From NCBI GenBank assembly GCA_964420405.1, contig CAYQTL010000039.1, positions 1-39,335 on the forward strand: DNA of 39,335 nucleotides, read 5' to 3'. The stretch comes from CAYQTL01 sp964420405 (GTDB lineage Bacteria > Acidobacteriota > Thermoanaerobaculia > Thermoanaerobaculales > Sulfomarinibacteraceae). This document shows positions 7,182 to 14,148 of the stretch, piece after piece. Position numbers and translations under genes: made by a program. Under the pieces are notes generated by a model that did not search any database, was not told the DNA's origin, and saw nothing but the letters and a program-made list of their open reading frames with translations. Positions within the stretch are counted from its first letter, which is position 1; the number at the start of each line of letters is the position of its first letter.

Positions 7182-10100
7182 ATGAGCTGCAGGATCTTCG
7201 TGGTATGTGTCATCGGCATCGTGGTCGCTTCGGCCGTTCCGGCCGCGGCCGCCGACCCCGGCCGGCAGGAGATCGTGGCGATCGGCGAGCTCGGCGGCCC
7301 GATCGCCGGGGCGCTTGGCGAACGGTTCGAGCTGCGCCGCGTGTCGCCGACGGCGGGCCGTGACGTGGCGAGGGAGCTGGCCGGAGCAGCGGCCGTCGTG
7401 GTGGACCTGGGCCGGCTCGACGAGCGCGATTTCGCTCCAGCCGGCGCGGTGGTCGACGTGGCGAGGCGGGCGGGGATCCCGGTGCTGGCCCTCGACGCGA
7501 GCCGGGAGCGGCTCGCGTCCATGGTCGGCCTCGGTGTGGACGGCGCTCTGGTGGCGGTCGGCCGCGCCGCCGACGGTCGGACACCCGAGCTGCGTGTGCT
7601 CGCGAAGGAGGCGCCCGGCCGGGAGGCGGCGGCGGCGCTCGCGGACCGCGTGGCAGGGCTGATCGGGGAGCGGCGCGCCGGGGGCATGAAGTCCGGCGGC
7701 CTGCAGCGGATCAACTACGAGGCGTGGGTCGTCGGCACCGAGGTCGCCCGCTGGACGCCGTCCGGCAACCCCGGCGGCACCGACCAGGTGGCGACCATGA
7801 ACGTGTTCTACCAGGTGGAGCTGGTCGCCAACTCGGAGCTCAACCAGTTTCCGAACCAGAAGTACCTCAAGGTCCGGGCGCTCGGCAGCGGCATGAACCC
7901 GGGCCAGCTGCCGCCGGTGGCCGACCAGGACGCCGACCGCGAGCGCGGCTGGTACCAGGAGGGGATGCGGATCGAGCTCGAGCCGCAGTCGAGCCCGCCG
8001 GGCCTCGCCCTGATGGCGGTCGCGCCGGGCACCACCGACGTCTACAGCACCTACTCGGAGACCACCGGCTGGGAGGTGGGCGTCGACTCGGAGGGCCAGT
8101 GGGGCCTGAGCTTCTCGGGCTCCCAGACCTCGTCGACGACCTTCCAGAACTTCCGGGTCGACTCGGTGGGCGCCGGCGCCACCGCGGCGTGGCGGTACTC
8201 GATGTCGTCCACCGGCGGCGCCGACCGGGTCCCCTACGACGAGCCGATGGACCTGGTGTACGAGGACCCGTTCGGCGGCTGCCCGCTGTTCCGGACCTGC
8301 CTGCGGGAGGTCAACGAGCACGCCGTGTCGACCATCGGCCTGCAGGCCGAGGCCGTGTGGCAGGCGCCGCTCACCTTCGAGGAGGTGGTCGACCTCCACC
8401 TCGTCCACGAGCAGGAGATGGTCCACATCCGCTACGACTCCACCGACTGCGTGCTGTTCGTGTGCAGCGACCAGTACGAGTGGTTCGTGGACTCCCGGCA
8501 GGAGTGGTACGCGATCGCGGTGGACTTCGCGGCGGTCCAGCCGTACGGCCCCGACGCCGACGACGACGGCATCCCCGACTGGTACGAGGGCAGCCGGAAC
8601 ACCGACGGCACCGCGCCGGCGGACTTCCAGGACCTGGACAGCGACGACGACGGCCTGTTCGACTTCGACGAGTGGATCGACGACCCCGACGGCGATGGTC
8701 TCGAGAACTACCGTGACACCGACAGCGACGACGACGGTTTCCTGGACAGCCAGGAGGCGGCGGCGGGAACCGATCCGTACTCCGAGTTCTCCCGACCCGA
8801 CATCGCCGACGCGACGGTCGGTCTCGGCCGGGCGGTGACCGACGGCGCAGGCACGACCGTGCCCCTCGGAGCCGGCTTCGCGAACCCGGTCGTGATCCTC
8901 GGGCCGCCGACGCGCCGCGACACCGATCCGGGTGTGCTGCGCCTGTCGTCGGTGACGCCCGCCGGGTTCGACGTCCGGTTCCAGGAGTGGAGCTACCTCG
9001 ACGGCGACCACGGCAGCGAGGACTTCAGCTGGTTCGCGACGGATGCCGGCCGGTACGGTACCGGCTGGGGGAGCATCTGGGAGGTCGGGACCGCCGACGT
9101 GACCGGAACCGGCGTCTGGCACCGGGTGAGCTTCACCGCCCCCATGGACGACGTTCCCGTGGTGGTGGCCACCCTGCAGACCGACGCGGGTGGCCAGGCG
9201 GTGGTGGCGCGCGTCCGCAACGTCGACGTGACGGGCTTCGACGTCGCGCTCTTCACGGAGGAGGCGTCGCCGCCGCTCGCGGCGGTGGAGACCGTGGGCT
9301 ACCTGGCCGCCGACAGTGCGCGCGGCTCCGACGTCGTGATCATCGGCGGCGAGGAGACGCCGTGGCTCGTGCAGAGCTTCGACGGCGACCACCGGCCGGC
9401 CGAGCTGCTGAGCGCGTTCGTGATGCTCCAGGAGGAGACCTCGGCCGACGGCGAGACCGGCCACGGGCTCGAGCCGGTCGGCGCCCTGGCCGTCGGCACC
9501 GAGCTGTTCGTCCAGGGTCAGCACGCGACCGACCTGGATCCGGCGGCACCGCGGGTCGACCTCCCGGAGTACGGCGGCGCCTTCGAGGTCGGTCTGGTGC
9601 GCGGCGTGGTCCACGAGCCGTGGCTCTTCGTGCCGTATGGCAAGGACTACGCCAACCCGATCGTGGTCGCCTCCTCGACCCGGCCAGGTGACGACGCCGC
9701 CGGCGAGGTGCGGGTGTCGCCGGTGGTGCGGACGCCGAGCCTGCAGCGGTTCTGGCGCGACGGCGGGTTCATGGTGCGGTTCCAGCCGTTCCTGCCGCCG
9801 GACTGGGCGCCGGGCGTGTGCGACGCGGTTGACAACACCCCGCGGGACATCCGGTACGTGGTCAGCGAGATGGGATCCGGCGAGGTCGGTGGGCTCACCT
9901 GGGAGTCGGGCTCGGTCTACTCCGACAAGCGCGCCGGCGACGGCGAGTGGGACACGGTCCTGCTCGGCGCCGGCTTCGGCGCCGCGCCGTCGTTCTTCGC
10001 GAACCTGCAGAACGAGAAGTGCGGCACCATCCTCGGGGCCGAGGTCTCGTCGCCGAGCGCCACCAGCCTCGCCCTGTCCACCTCCGAGCAGAACGACTAC

Positions 10101-10571
10101 TGCGCCTCCTGCACCTTCCAGTGGGATCCCGAGGAGCACTGGAACGAGGTCGGCTGGCTGGCGGTGCAGCCGGGGCAGGGCGTGACGGTGGACGGGCGCC
10201 TGATCCAGGTGACGGCGGACGAGGTGCGGATCGCCTACGGCAGCGGACCGCCGGAGCCGCCGACGGCGCGATTCCGGTGGTCCCCGGTCCAGCCGGCTCC
10301 CGGCGAGCCGGTCCAGTTCACCGACACCTCCACCGGCAACCCGACCCAGTGGTCGTGGAGCTTCGGTGACGGGACGCCGTCGTCGGACGACCAGAACCCG
10401 GTGCACGTCTTCACGAGCCCGGGCACCTACGTGGTGTTCCAGGCCGTCACCAGCAACCTCGGGCTCGACACGACGACGTCGTCGGTCGTCGTCGGGGCGC
10501 CGGTCGGCGCGCTGTTCGCCGACGGCTTCGAGAGCGGTGACCCGGGCGCGTGGAGCTCGGCGTCGCCGTGA
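7182..10571 (+). CDS. Large secreted protein: TSP3 Ca-binding, lectin-like and PKD domains, FESG tail
   Basis: The ATG at 7182 follows GGAGGAG and opens a signal peptide (residues 1-24, ending VPAAAA); the long open frame upstream of it is not coding. The product has 1129 residues. After a small alpha/beta-like stretch, residues about 180-350 are rich in beta strands (TTGWEVGVDSEGQWGLSFSG) and faintly recall leukocidin-type cytolysins. Thrombospondin type 3 style calcium motifs lie at about 457-530 (DADDDGIPDW, DSDDDGLFDFDEW, DSDDDGFLDSQE). Three H-type-lectin-like repeats follow at about 541-623, 636-693 and 796-870 (FANPVVILGPP, TGFDVALF, YANPIVVASS). A PKD domain is at about 1024-1106 (WSWSFGDG). 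The C-terminus ends LFADGFESGDPGAWS. It is probably exported and binds glycans or other surface ligands; no enzyme signature is seen. Confidence 0.85.
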   Translation: MSCRIFVVCVIGIVVASAVPAAAADPGRQEIVAIGELGGPIAGALGERFELRRVSPTAGRDVARELAGAAAVVVDLGRLDERDFAPAGAVVDVARRAGIPVLALDASRERLASMVGLGVDGALVAVGRAADGRTPELRVLAKEAPGREAAAALADRVAGLIGERRAGGMKSGGLQRINYEAWVVGTEVARWTPSGNPGGTDQVATMNVFYQVELVANSELNQFPNQKYLKVRALGSGMNPGQLPPVADQDADRERGWYQEGMRIELEPQSSPPGLALMAVAPGTTDVYSTYSETTGWEVGVDSEGQWGLSFSGSQTSSTTFQNFRVDSVGAGATAAWRYSMSSTGGADRVPYDEPMDLVYEDPFGGCPLFRTCLREVNEHAVSTIGLQAEAVWQAPLTFEEVVDLHLVHEQEMVHIRYDSTDCVLFVCSDQYEWFVDSRQEWYAIAVDFAAVQPYGPDADDDGIPDWYEGSRNTDGTAPADFQDLDSDDDGLFDFDEWIDDPDGDGLENYRDTDSDDDGFLDSQEAAAGTDPYSEFSRPDIADATVGLGRAVTDGAGTTVPLGAGFANPVVILGPPTRRDTDPGVLRLSSVTPAGFDVRFQEWSYLDGDHGSEDFSWFATDAGRYGTGWGSIWEVGTADVTGTGVWHRVSFTAPMDDVPVVVATLQTDAGGQAVVARVRNVDVTGFDVALFTEEASPPLAAVETVGYLAADSARGSDVVIIGGEETPWLVQSFDGDHRPAELLSAFVMLQEETSADGETGHGLEPVGALAVGTELFVQGQHATDLDPAAPRVDLPEYGGAFEVGLVRGVVHEPWLFVPYGKDYANPIVVASSTRPGDDAAGEVRVSPVVRTPSLQRFWRDGGFMVRFQPFLPPDWAPGVCDAVDNTPRDIRYVVSEMGSGEVGGLTWESGSVYSDKRAGDGEWDTVLLGAGFGAAPSFFANLQNEKCGTILGAEVSSPSATSLALSTSEQNDYCASCTFQWDPEEHWNEVGWLAVQPGQGVTVDGRLIQVTADEVRIAYGSGPPEPPTARFRWSPVQPAPGEPVQFTDTSTGNPTQWSWSFGDGTPSSDDQNPVHVFTSPGTYVVFQAVTSNLGLDTTTSSVVVGAPVGALFADGFESGDPGAWSSASP

Positions 10572-10900
10572 GCGACCGGGGCGGCGGCCCGCCGCCGGAG
10601 CGGGGGCGGCGGGCCGGATCCGTCGCGCGGCGGGCGGGCCGCTCGTGGGAGTGCGTCAAGGAGGTCTTCGCGGCGGCGGCCGAGCTGCCGCCCGGCGAGC
10701 GCCGCGAGATGCTCGACCGGGAGTGCGCCGGCGACCCGTCCTTGCGGACCGAGGTCGAGAGCCTCCTGGCGGCGGACGACAGGGCGGGACGACTGGTCGA
10801 GGGCATCGTCGCCGGGGCCGCCCGCGGGTTCGTGGGCGGCGTCGCCGCGGATCCCGACGGGTTCCCGGGCCGCTCGAGGCGGAACCCGGATGGGAGCTGA
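10568..10900 (+). pseudogene. Serine/threonine kinase N-terminal stub
   Basis: A 110-residue product starting at a GTG that overlaps the upstream stop (GTGA). Residues about 30-80 (WECVKEVFAAAAELPPGERREMLDRECAGDPSLRTEVESLLAADD) closely follow the N-terminal helical lead-in that precedes the kinase domain in many acidobacterial and planctomycete Ser/Thr kinases. The frame ends soon after in a low-complexity Arg-rich tail, and none of the kinase motifs (glycine loop, HRD, DFG) appears downstream. I therefore read it as a kinase gene cut off after its first domain. A free-standing small regulator is possible but less likely. Confidence 0.5.
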
Positions 10901-10969
10901 CGGCCAGCGCCGGTGCGCGGTCGGTTCACGGCGCCGCCCGCCACGTCGGCATCCCCAGATCCATCGCCT

Positions 10970-10989
10970 GATCCCGATCCCGTTCCCGA
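10970..10989 (-). repeat. GATCGG-family intergenic repeat
   Basis: On the minus strand this 20-mer (TCGGGAACGGGATCGGGATC) is identical to plus-strand copies at 16942-16961 and 36876-36895. Adjacent GC-rich sequence (CGCCCGCCGC...) is also shared with the 16.9 kb copy. It lies between the kinase stub and the phosphatase gene. Confidence 0.75.
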
Positions 10990-11052
10990 CGGCCCGCGGC
11001 GGCGGGCGTCGGGAGCCGGTGACCGGGTCGCGTTCGGCGGAGGCAGCGGTCG

Positions 11053-11058
11053 TAGAAT
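11053..11058 (+). promoter_or_regulatory. -10 element for a leaderless phosphatase transcript
   Basis: TAGAAT lies exactly six bases before the ATG at 11065, and no Shine-Dalgarno sequence stands in front of that ATG. This spacing fits a transcript that begins at or next to the start codon. Confidence 0.5.
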
Positions 11059-11064
11059 GGCCGG

Positions 11065-12027
11065 ATGGGGATGCCGCCCGACCGCGACGTGGTCAGCTCG
11101 CTGCTGGCCCGGCTCGAGCAGAGCTTCGCTCTCGACCGCGAGGTGACGGGGGCCACGCTACGCGACCGGCTCCACCGGGTGCTCCGGGACGCCGCCGAGG
11201 ACGACGCCCCGGGATGGGGCTCGCGGGGTGACGCCCAGGTGGTGCGGCGCCGGGATGTGGGCGCGCTGACGTTCCTGTACCGGCCGCACCTGTTCCCCGG
11301 TATGGACGCCGACCTCCGCCTCGGCCACCGGGTCCAGTACGAGCTGCTGCCGAGGGTGCTGCCGGCGTCGTCGCCGGTCGAGGTGACGGCGGTGCTGGAG
11401 TCGTTCTGCCACCTCTCGGGCGACGCCTTCGGCTGGAGGACGGGGCCGGACGGCTCGCTGACGGTGTGGCTGATGGACGTCTCCGGCCACGGAGTCGAGG
11501 CGGGCCTGGCCGCGGTGGTGTGGAAGCTGCTCGTCGACGAGACCGATCCGGAGCTGCCGCTGGCCGAGCTGGCCCGGCGGATCGAGCGCAGGTTCGAGGA
11601 GCTGCGCAATCCGGACGACCCGACCTGCCGCTACGCCACCGCCGTCCTGCTGCGGGTCGGCCGGGCGGGCCGCGCCGAGTACCTGTCGGCCGGGCATCCC
11701 CCCGCGCTGGTGGTGCGGGCCGGTGGGGCGGTCGAGGAGCTCGGGCCGACCTGCCTGCCGCTGGCGCTGCTCGCGGACAGCGAGCGGATCGCACGTGGGT
11801 TCGAGCTGTCGCCGGATGACGTCCTTCTGATCGGGACCGACGGGCTGCTCGAGGCGGGTGAGCTCGGCGGCGAGGCGTTCGGCCTCGACCGGGTGGCCGC
11901 GGTCCTGGAGCGTGACCACGACGACCTGGCGGGTCTCGCCGAGGCGCTGTACGCCGCGGTGGCGCGCCACGCCGACGTGGACCGTCTCGACGACGACCTC
12001 AGCTTCCTGCTGCTGCGGCGGCGTTGA
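11065..12027 (+). CDS. PP2C-family (SpoIIE/RsbU-type) protein phosphatase
   Basis: A 320-residue soluble protein. The N-terminal 90 residues have no recognised domain. Residues about 95-320 form a PPM/SpoIIE phosphatase: HRVQYELLPRVLP, then SGDAFGWR (metal-binding region, usually GGDFYD), MDVSGHGVEAG, SAGHPPALVV, LLIGTDGLLEA and the final DDLSFLLL. Such enzymes dephosphorylate anti-sigma-factor antagonists or other Ser/Thr phosphoproteins using two metal ions. No response-regulator, GAF or PAS input domain is attached, so its stimulus is unclear. The gene stands alone and converges with upp only 20 bases away. The ATG at 11071 is an alternative start; 11065 is preferred for its spacing from the -10 box. 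Confidence 0.9.
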   Translation: MGMPPDRDVVSSLLARLEQSFALDREVTGATLRDRLHRVLRDAAEDDAPGWGSRGDAQVVRRRDVGALTFLYRPHLFPGMDADLRLGHRVQYELLPRVLPASSPVEVTAVLESFCHLSGDAFGWRTGPDGSLTVWLMDVSGHGVEAGLAAVVWKLLVDETDPELPLAELARRIERRFEELRNPDDPTCRYATAVLLRVGRAGRAEYLSAGHPPALVVRAGGAVEELGPTCLPLALLADSERIARGFELSPDDVLLIGTDGLLEAGELGGEAFGLDRVAAVLERDHDDLAGLAEALYAAVARHADVDRLDDDLSFLLLRRR

Positions 12028-12047
12028 GGCCGCGACCCCTCCGGCCC

Positions 12048-12668
12048 TCAGGTCCCGTACAGGCGGTCGCCGAAGTCGCCGAGACCGGGCAGGATGTACT
12101 TGCGATCGTCGAGACCCCGGTCGAGGGCCGCGGTGTAGATGGCGGCGTCGGGGGTGCGCCGCCCGAGGAGGGCCACGCCCTCGGGCGCAGCCACGATCGA
12201 GATCAGCCGCACTCCTCGAGCGCCGCGTTCCTGCAGCCCCTCGATCGCCATCGCCGCCGAGCCGCCGGTCGCCAGCATCGGGTCGAGCAGGTACACGACC
12301 GCACTGCCGAGGTCGGCCGGGACCTTCTCGTAGTAGCGCCGGGCGACCGCCGTGCGCTCGTCCCGCTCGAGCCCGAAGTAGCCCACGCTCGTGCCGGGTA
12401 CCAGGTCGAGAAATGCCTGCAGCATCCCGATTCCGGCGCGCAGCACAGGGACGGCCACCACGCGGGCGTCGAGGCGCCGGACCACGGCCTCCTCCATCGG
12501 CGTCTCGACCGGCTCCTCCCGCAGCGGCAGGTCGCGCGTCGCCTCGGCGACGAGGAAGGTCGAGACCCGGTAGGCGAGGGCGCGGAAGTCATCGGACGGG
12601 GTCCGGCGGTCGCGCAATCTCGCGACGATGTCGTGGAGCAGAGGATGGTCGACGATGTGTACCGGCAT
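12048..12668 (-). CDS. upp: Uracil phosphoribosyltransferase
   Basis: A 206-residue UPRTase that makes UMP from uracil and PRPP in pyrimidine salvage. Length and motifs are typical: VPVLRAGIGM at about 74-83, the PRPP-binding loop DPMLATGGS at 129-137, and the C-terminal uracil-binding region PGLGDFGDRLYGT. The ATG at 12668 has no ribosome site but lies 8 bases after a TACCGT -10 box on the minus strand, suggesting a near-leaderless transcript. It is the last of three minus-strand genes, 153 bases after the metallopeptidase gene, so it may have its own promoter. Confidence 0.96.
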   Translation of the reverse strand: MPVHIVDHPLLHDIVARLRDRRTPSDDFRALAYRVSTFLVAEATRDLPLREEPVETPMEEAVVRRLDARVVAVPVLRAGIGMLQAFLDLVPGTSVGYFGLERDERTAVARRYYEKVPADLGSAVVYLLDPMLATGGSAAMAIEGLQERGARGVRLISIVAAPEGVALLGRRTPDAAIYTAALDRGLDDRKYILPGLGDFGDRLYGT

Positions 12669-12676
12669 CGCCCGGC

Positions 12677-12682
12677 ACGGTA
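12677..12682 (-). promoter_or_regulatory. -10 element before upp
   Basis: On the minus strand TACCGT sits 8 bases before the upp ATG. It resembles the TAC(G/C)(A/G)T boxes seen before several other genes of the window. Confidence 0.4.
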
Positions 12683-12821
12683 TCGCAGTGACGGCGGAGT
12701 CGGCAACACGGGGCGGCTCTGCCGGGGGGACGGACCGCCACTGCGGTCCCGATCCCGGGGGATGCGGTGGCGGTCTGGCGCGGAGGTCACCGGCCCTGCG
12801 GCGGTCGCGACCGACCGGCGT

Positions 12822-13397
12822 TCAGCGGTCATCTGCCAGCAGCGCCCGCTCCACCGGAGGCAGCCGCTGCCACCGCCGCGCGATCCAGCTGACGCCCTCG
12901 AGGAACGCCCGCGCGCGGTCGGTGTCGGGGCACACCGAGCGCACGAGAGCCCAGAAGGCGGGCGAGTGGTCGGCGTGGACGGCGTGGGCGAGCTCGTGGG
13001 CGACGACCGCTTCCAGCACCCATTCAGGCATCTGGCGCAGCGCCGCGTGGAGCCGAACCACCCGGGTCCGCTCGCTGTAGCTCCCCCACCGCGCGCGCTG
13101 GGTGGTCACGAACCGGACCTCCGCGATCTCCGGCCGCTGGGGGAACCCCCGGGCCACCGCCCGCGCCAGCTCGAGCGCCCGACCGTCCCGGTTGACCTCG
13201 TCCGCCCGCAGCCGCCGGACCAACCGCCGCGCCAGCCGTTCCACGATCCCCGCGAGCTCGCCCTCCGGTACCCCCGGCGGCGCGCTGACGCGGAGCTCGT
13301 CCCCCACCAGTCGCGCGTTCACGTTCTTCACCCGCTTGCGCGTGACCACCAGCTCGAGGCGGCGCCCCTCGACCTCGATTCTCCGGCGACTCCCCAC
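12822..13397 (-). CDS. YgjP-like zinc metallopeptidase domain protein
   Basis: A 191-residue protein of the YgjP/DUF45 family. The zinc-binding core HELAH (134-138) is followed by HADHSPAFW (third ligand candidates His141 and His144). The family motif usually written RWGSCS appears as RWGSYS at 103-108. The start is a GTG at 13397 with AAAGG 8-12 bases upstream. It begins 48 bases after the end of the thioredoxin-fold gene on the same strand, so the two probably share a transcript. Proteins of this family are predicted soluble metalloproteases; the substrate is unknown. Confidence 0.88.
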   Translation of the reverse strand: MGSRRRIEVEGRRLELVVTRKRVKNVNARLVGDELRVSAPPGVPEGELAGIVERLARRLVRRLRADEVNRDGRALELARAVARGFPQRPEIAEVRFVTTQRARWGSYSERTRVVRLHAALRQMPEWVLEAVVAHELAHAVHADHSPAFWALVRSVCPDTDRARAFLEGVSWIARRWQRLPPVERALLADDR

Positions 13398-13445
13398 GGG
13401 GCTGCCTTTCGTTGCTTTCTCAGTCGTCTATTCAGTCGTCTCCCG

Positions 13446-14015
13446 CTAGTGGATCTCCTCGACCCCCGCCTTGGCCCGCTCCACCTGTGCCCCGATCCCG
13501 GCCGCGGTCCAGCTCGTGGAGCCCCGGGCCTGGAACGCCAGCAGGCCCGACGGGTCGTAGACGAGCGTCTCGGGAATCCGGCGGACGCCGAACAGCTCGC
13601 CGGTCGTGCCGTCGAGGTCGACGTACAGCAGCTCCTCGGGCACGCCGGCGTCCTCCGCCCAGCCGGCGAGGCCTTCGCGTGACGGCGCCTGGGCGATGAA
13701 CAGCACCTCGACGCCGGGATCGTCCGCGACGGAGGTCGCCCAGCGGGCGGCGCGGGCCTGCTCCGAGTGGTCCGAGGCGGTCGGGTCGAACCAGTGCAGC
13801 ACCAGCACCTTCTCCGGCCGACCCACGAGGTTGCGTCGAGAGCCGTCGGGGGCGACGACGCGCAGGAAACCGCCCGCGTCGAGCGTCGCGATGGCGTGGT
13901 CGTGGTCGGCGTGGCGCGGCGGGGTCGTGCTGTAGAACATCTCGACCGCGATGATCGCAGCCGCGACGACGACCGCGGCGCCGATGATCAGGCGGTTGCG
14001 GGCAGCAGGGCTCAT
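13446..14015 (-). CDS. Membrane-anchored thioredoxin-fold protein without CxxC
   Basis: A 189-residue protein with an N-terminal membrane helix (about 8-27) and a periplasmic thioredoxin-like domain: VLVLHWFDPTASDHSEQ where TlpA/ResA have a WCxxC site, GVEVLFIAQAP, DLDGTTGELFGVRRIPETLVYDPSG with the cis-proline. The catalytic cysteines are absent, and indeed there is no cysteine in the protein, so it cannot act as a disulfide oxidoreductase. A binding or chaperone-like role is possible but speculative. ATG 14015 is preferred: a TATCCT box lies six bases before it. The frame is open upstream, and an ATG at 14048 is an alternative. It is divergent from the secreted propeller-like gene, with 133 bases between. 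Confidence 0.75.
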   Translation of the reverse strand: MSPAARNRLIIGAAVVVAAAIIAVEMFYSTTPPRHADHDHAIATLDAGGFLRVVAPDGSRRNLVGRPEKVLVLHWFDPTASDHSEQARAARWATSVADDPGVEVLFIAQAPSREGLAGWAEDAGVPEELLYVDLDGTTGELFGVRRIPETLVYDPSGLLAFQARGSTSWTAAGIGAQVERAKAGVEEIH

Positions 14016-14021
14016 CCGCGG

Positions 14022-14027
14022 AGGATA
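14022..14027 (-). promoter_or_regulatory. -10 element for a leaderless thioredoxin-fold transcript
   Basis: TATCCT on the minus strand lies six bases before the ATG at 14015, with no Shine-Dalgarno sequence between. The arrangement matches that of the phosphatase gene at 11065. Confidence 0.4.
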
Positions 14028-14148
14028 CCAGAAGAGACCGGGTTTCATCCGAGATCGGAATGCGAGCGTGTCTCGATTGCGCTGCAGAGAGCACTGTACC
14101 GCGAGACCGGGGATCCACGTCCCCGCTGTCGCGGAAGGGAGATGCCCG

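Noticed and set aside
6570..10406. 1278-codon minus-strand open frame
   Set aside because: It is the shadow of the secreted-protein gene in very GC-rich DNA; the product is rich in Arg, His and Gly with no domain.
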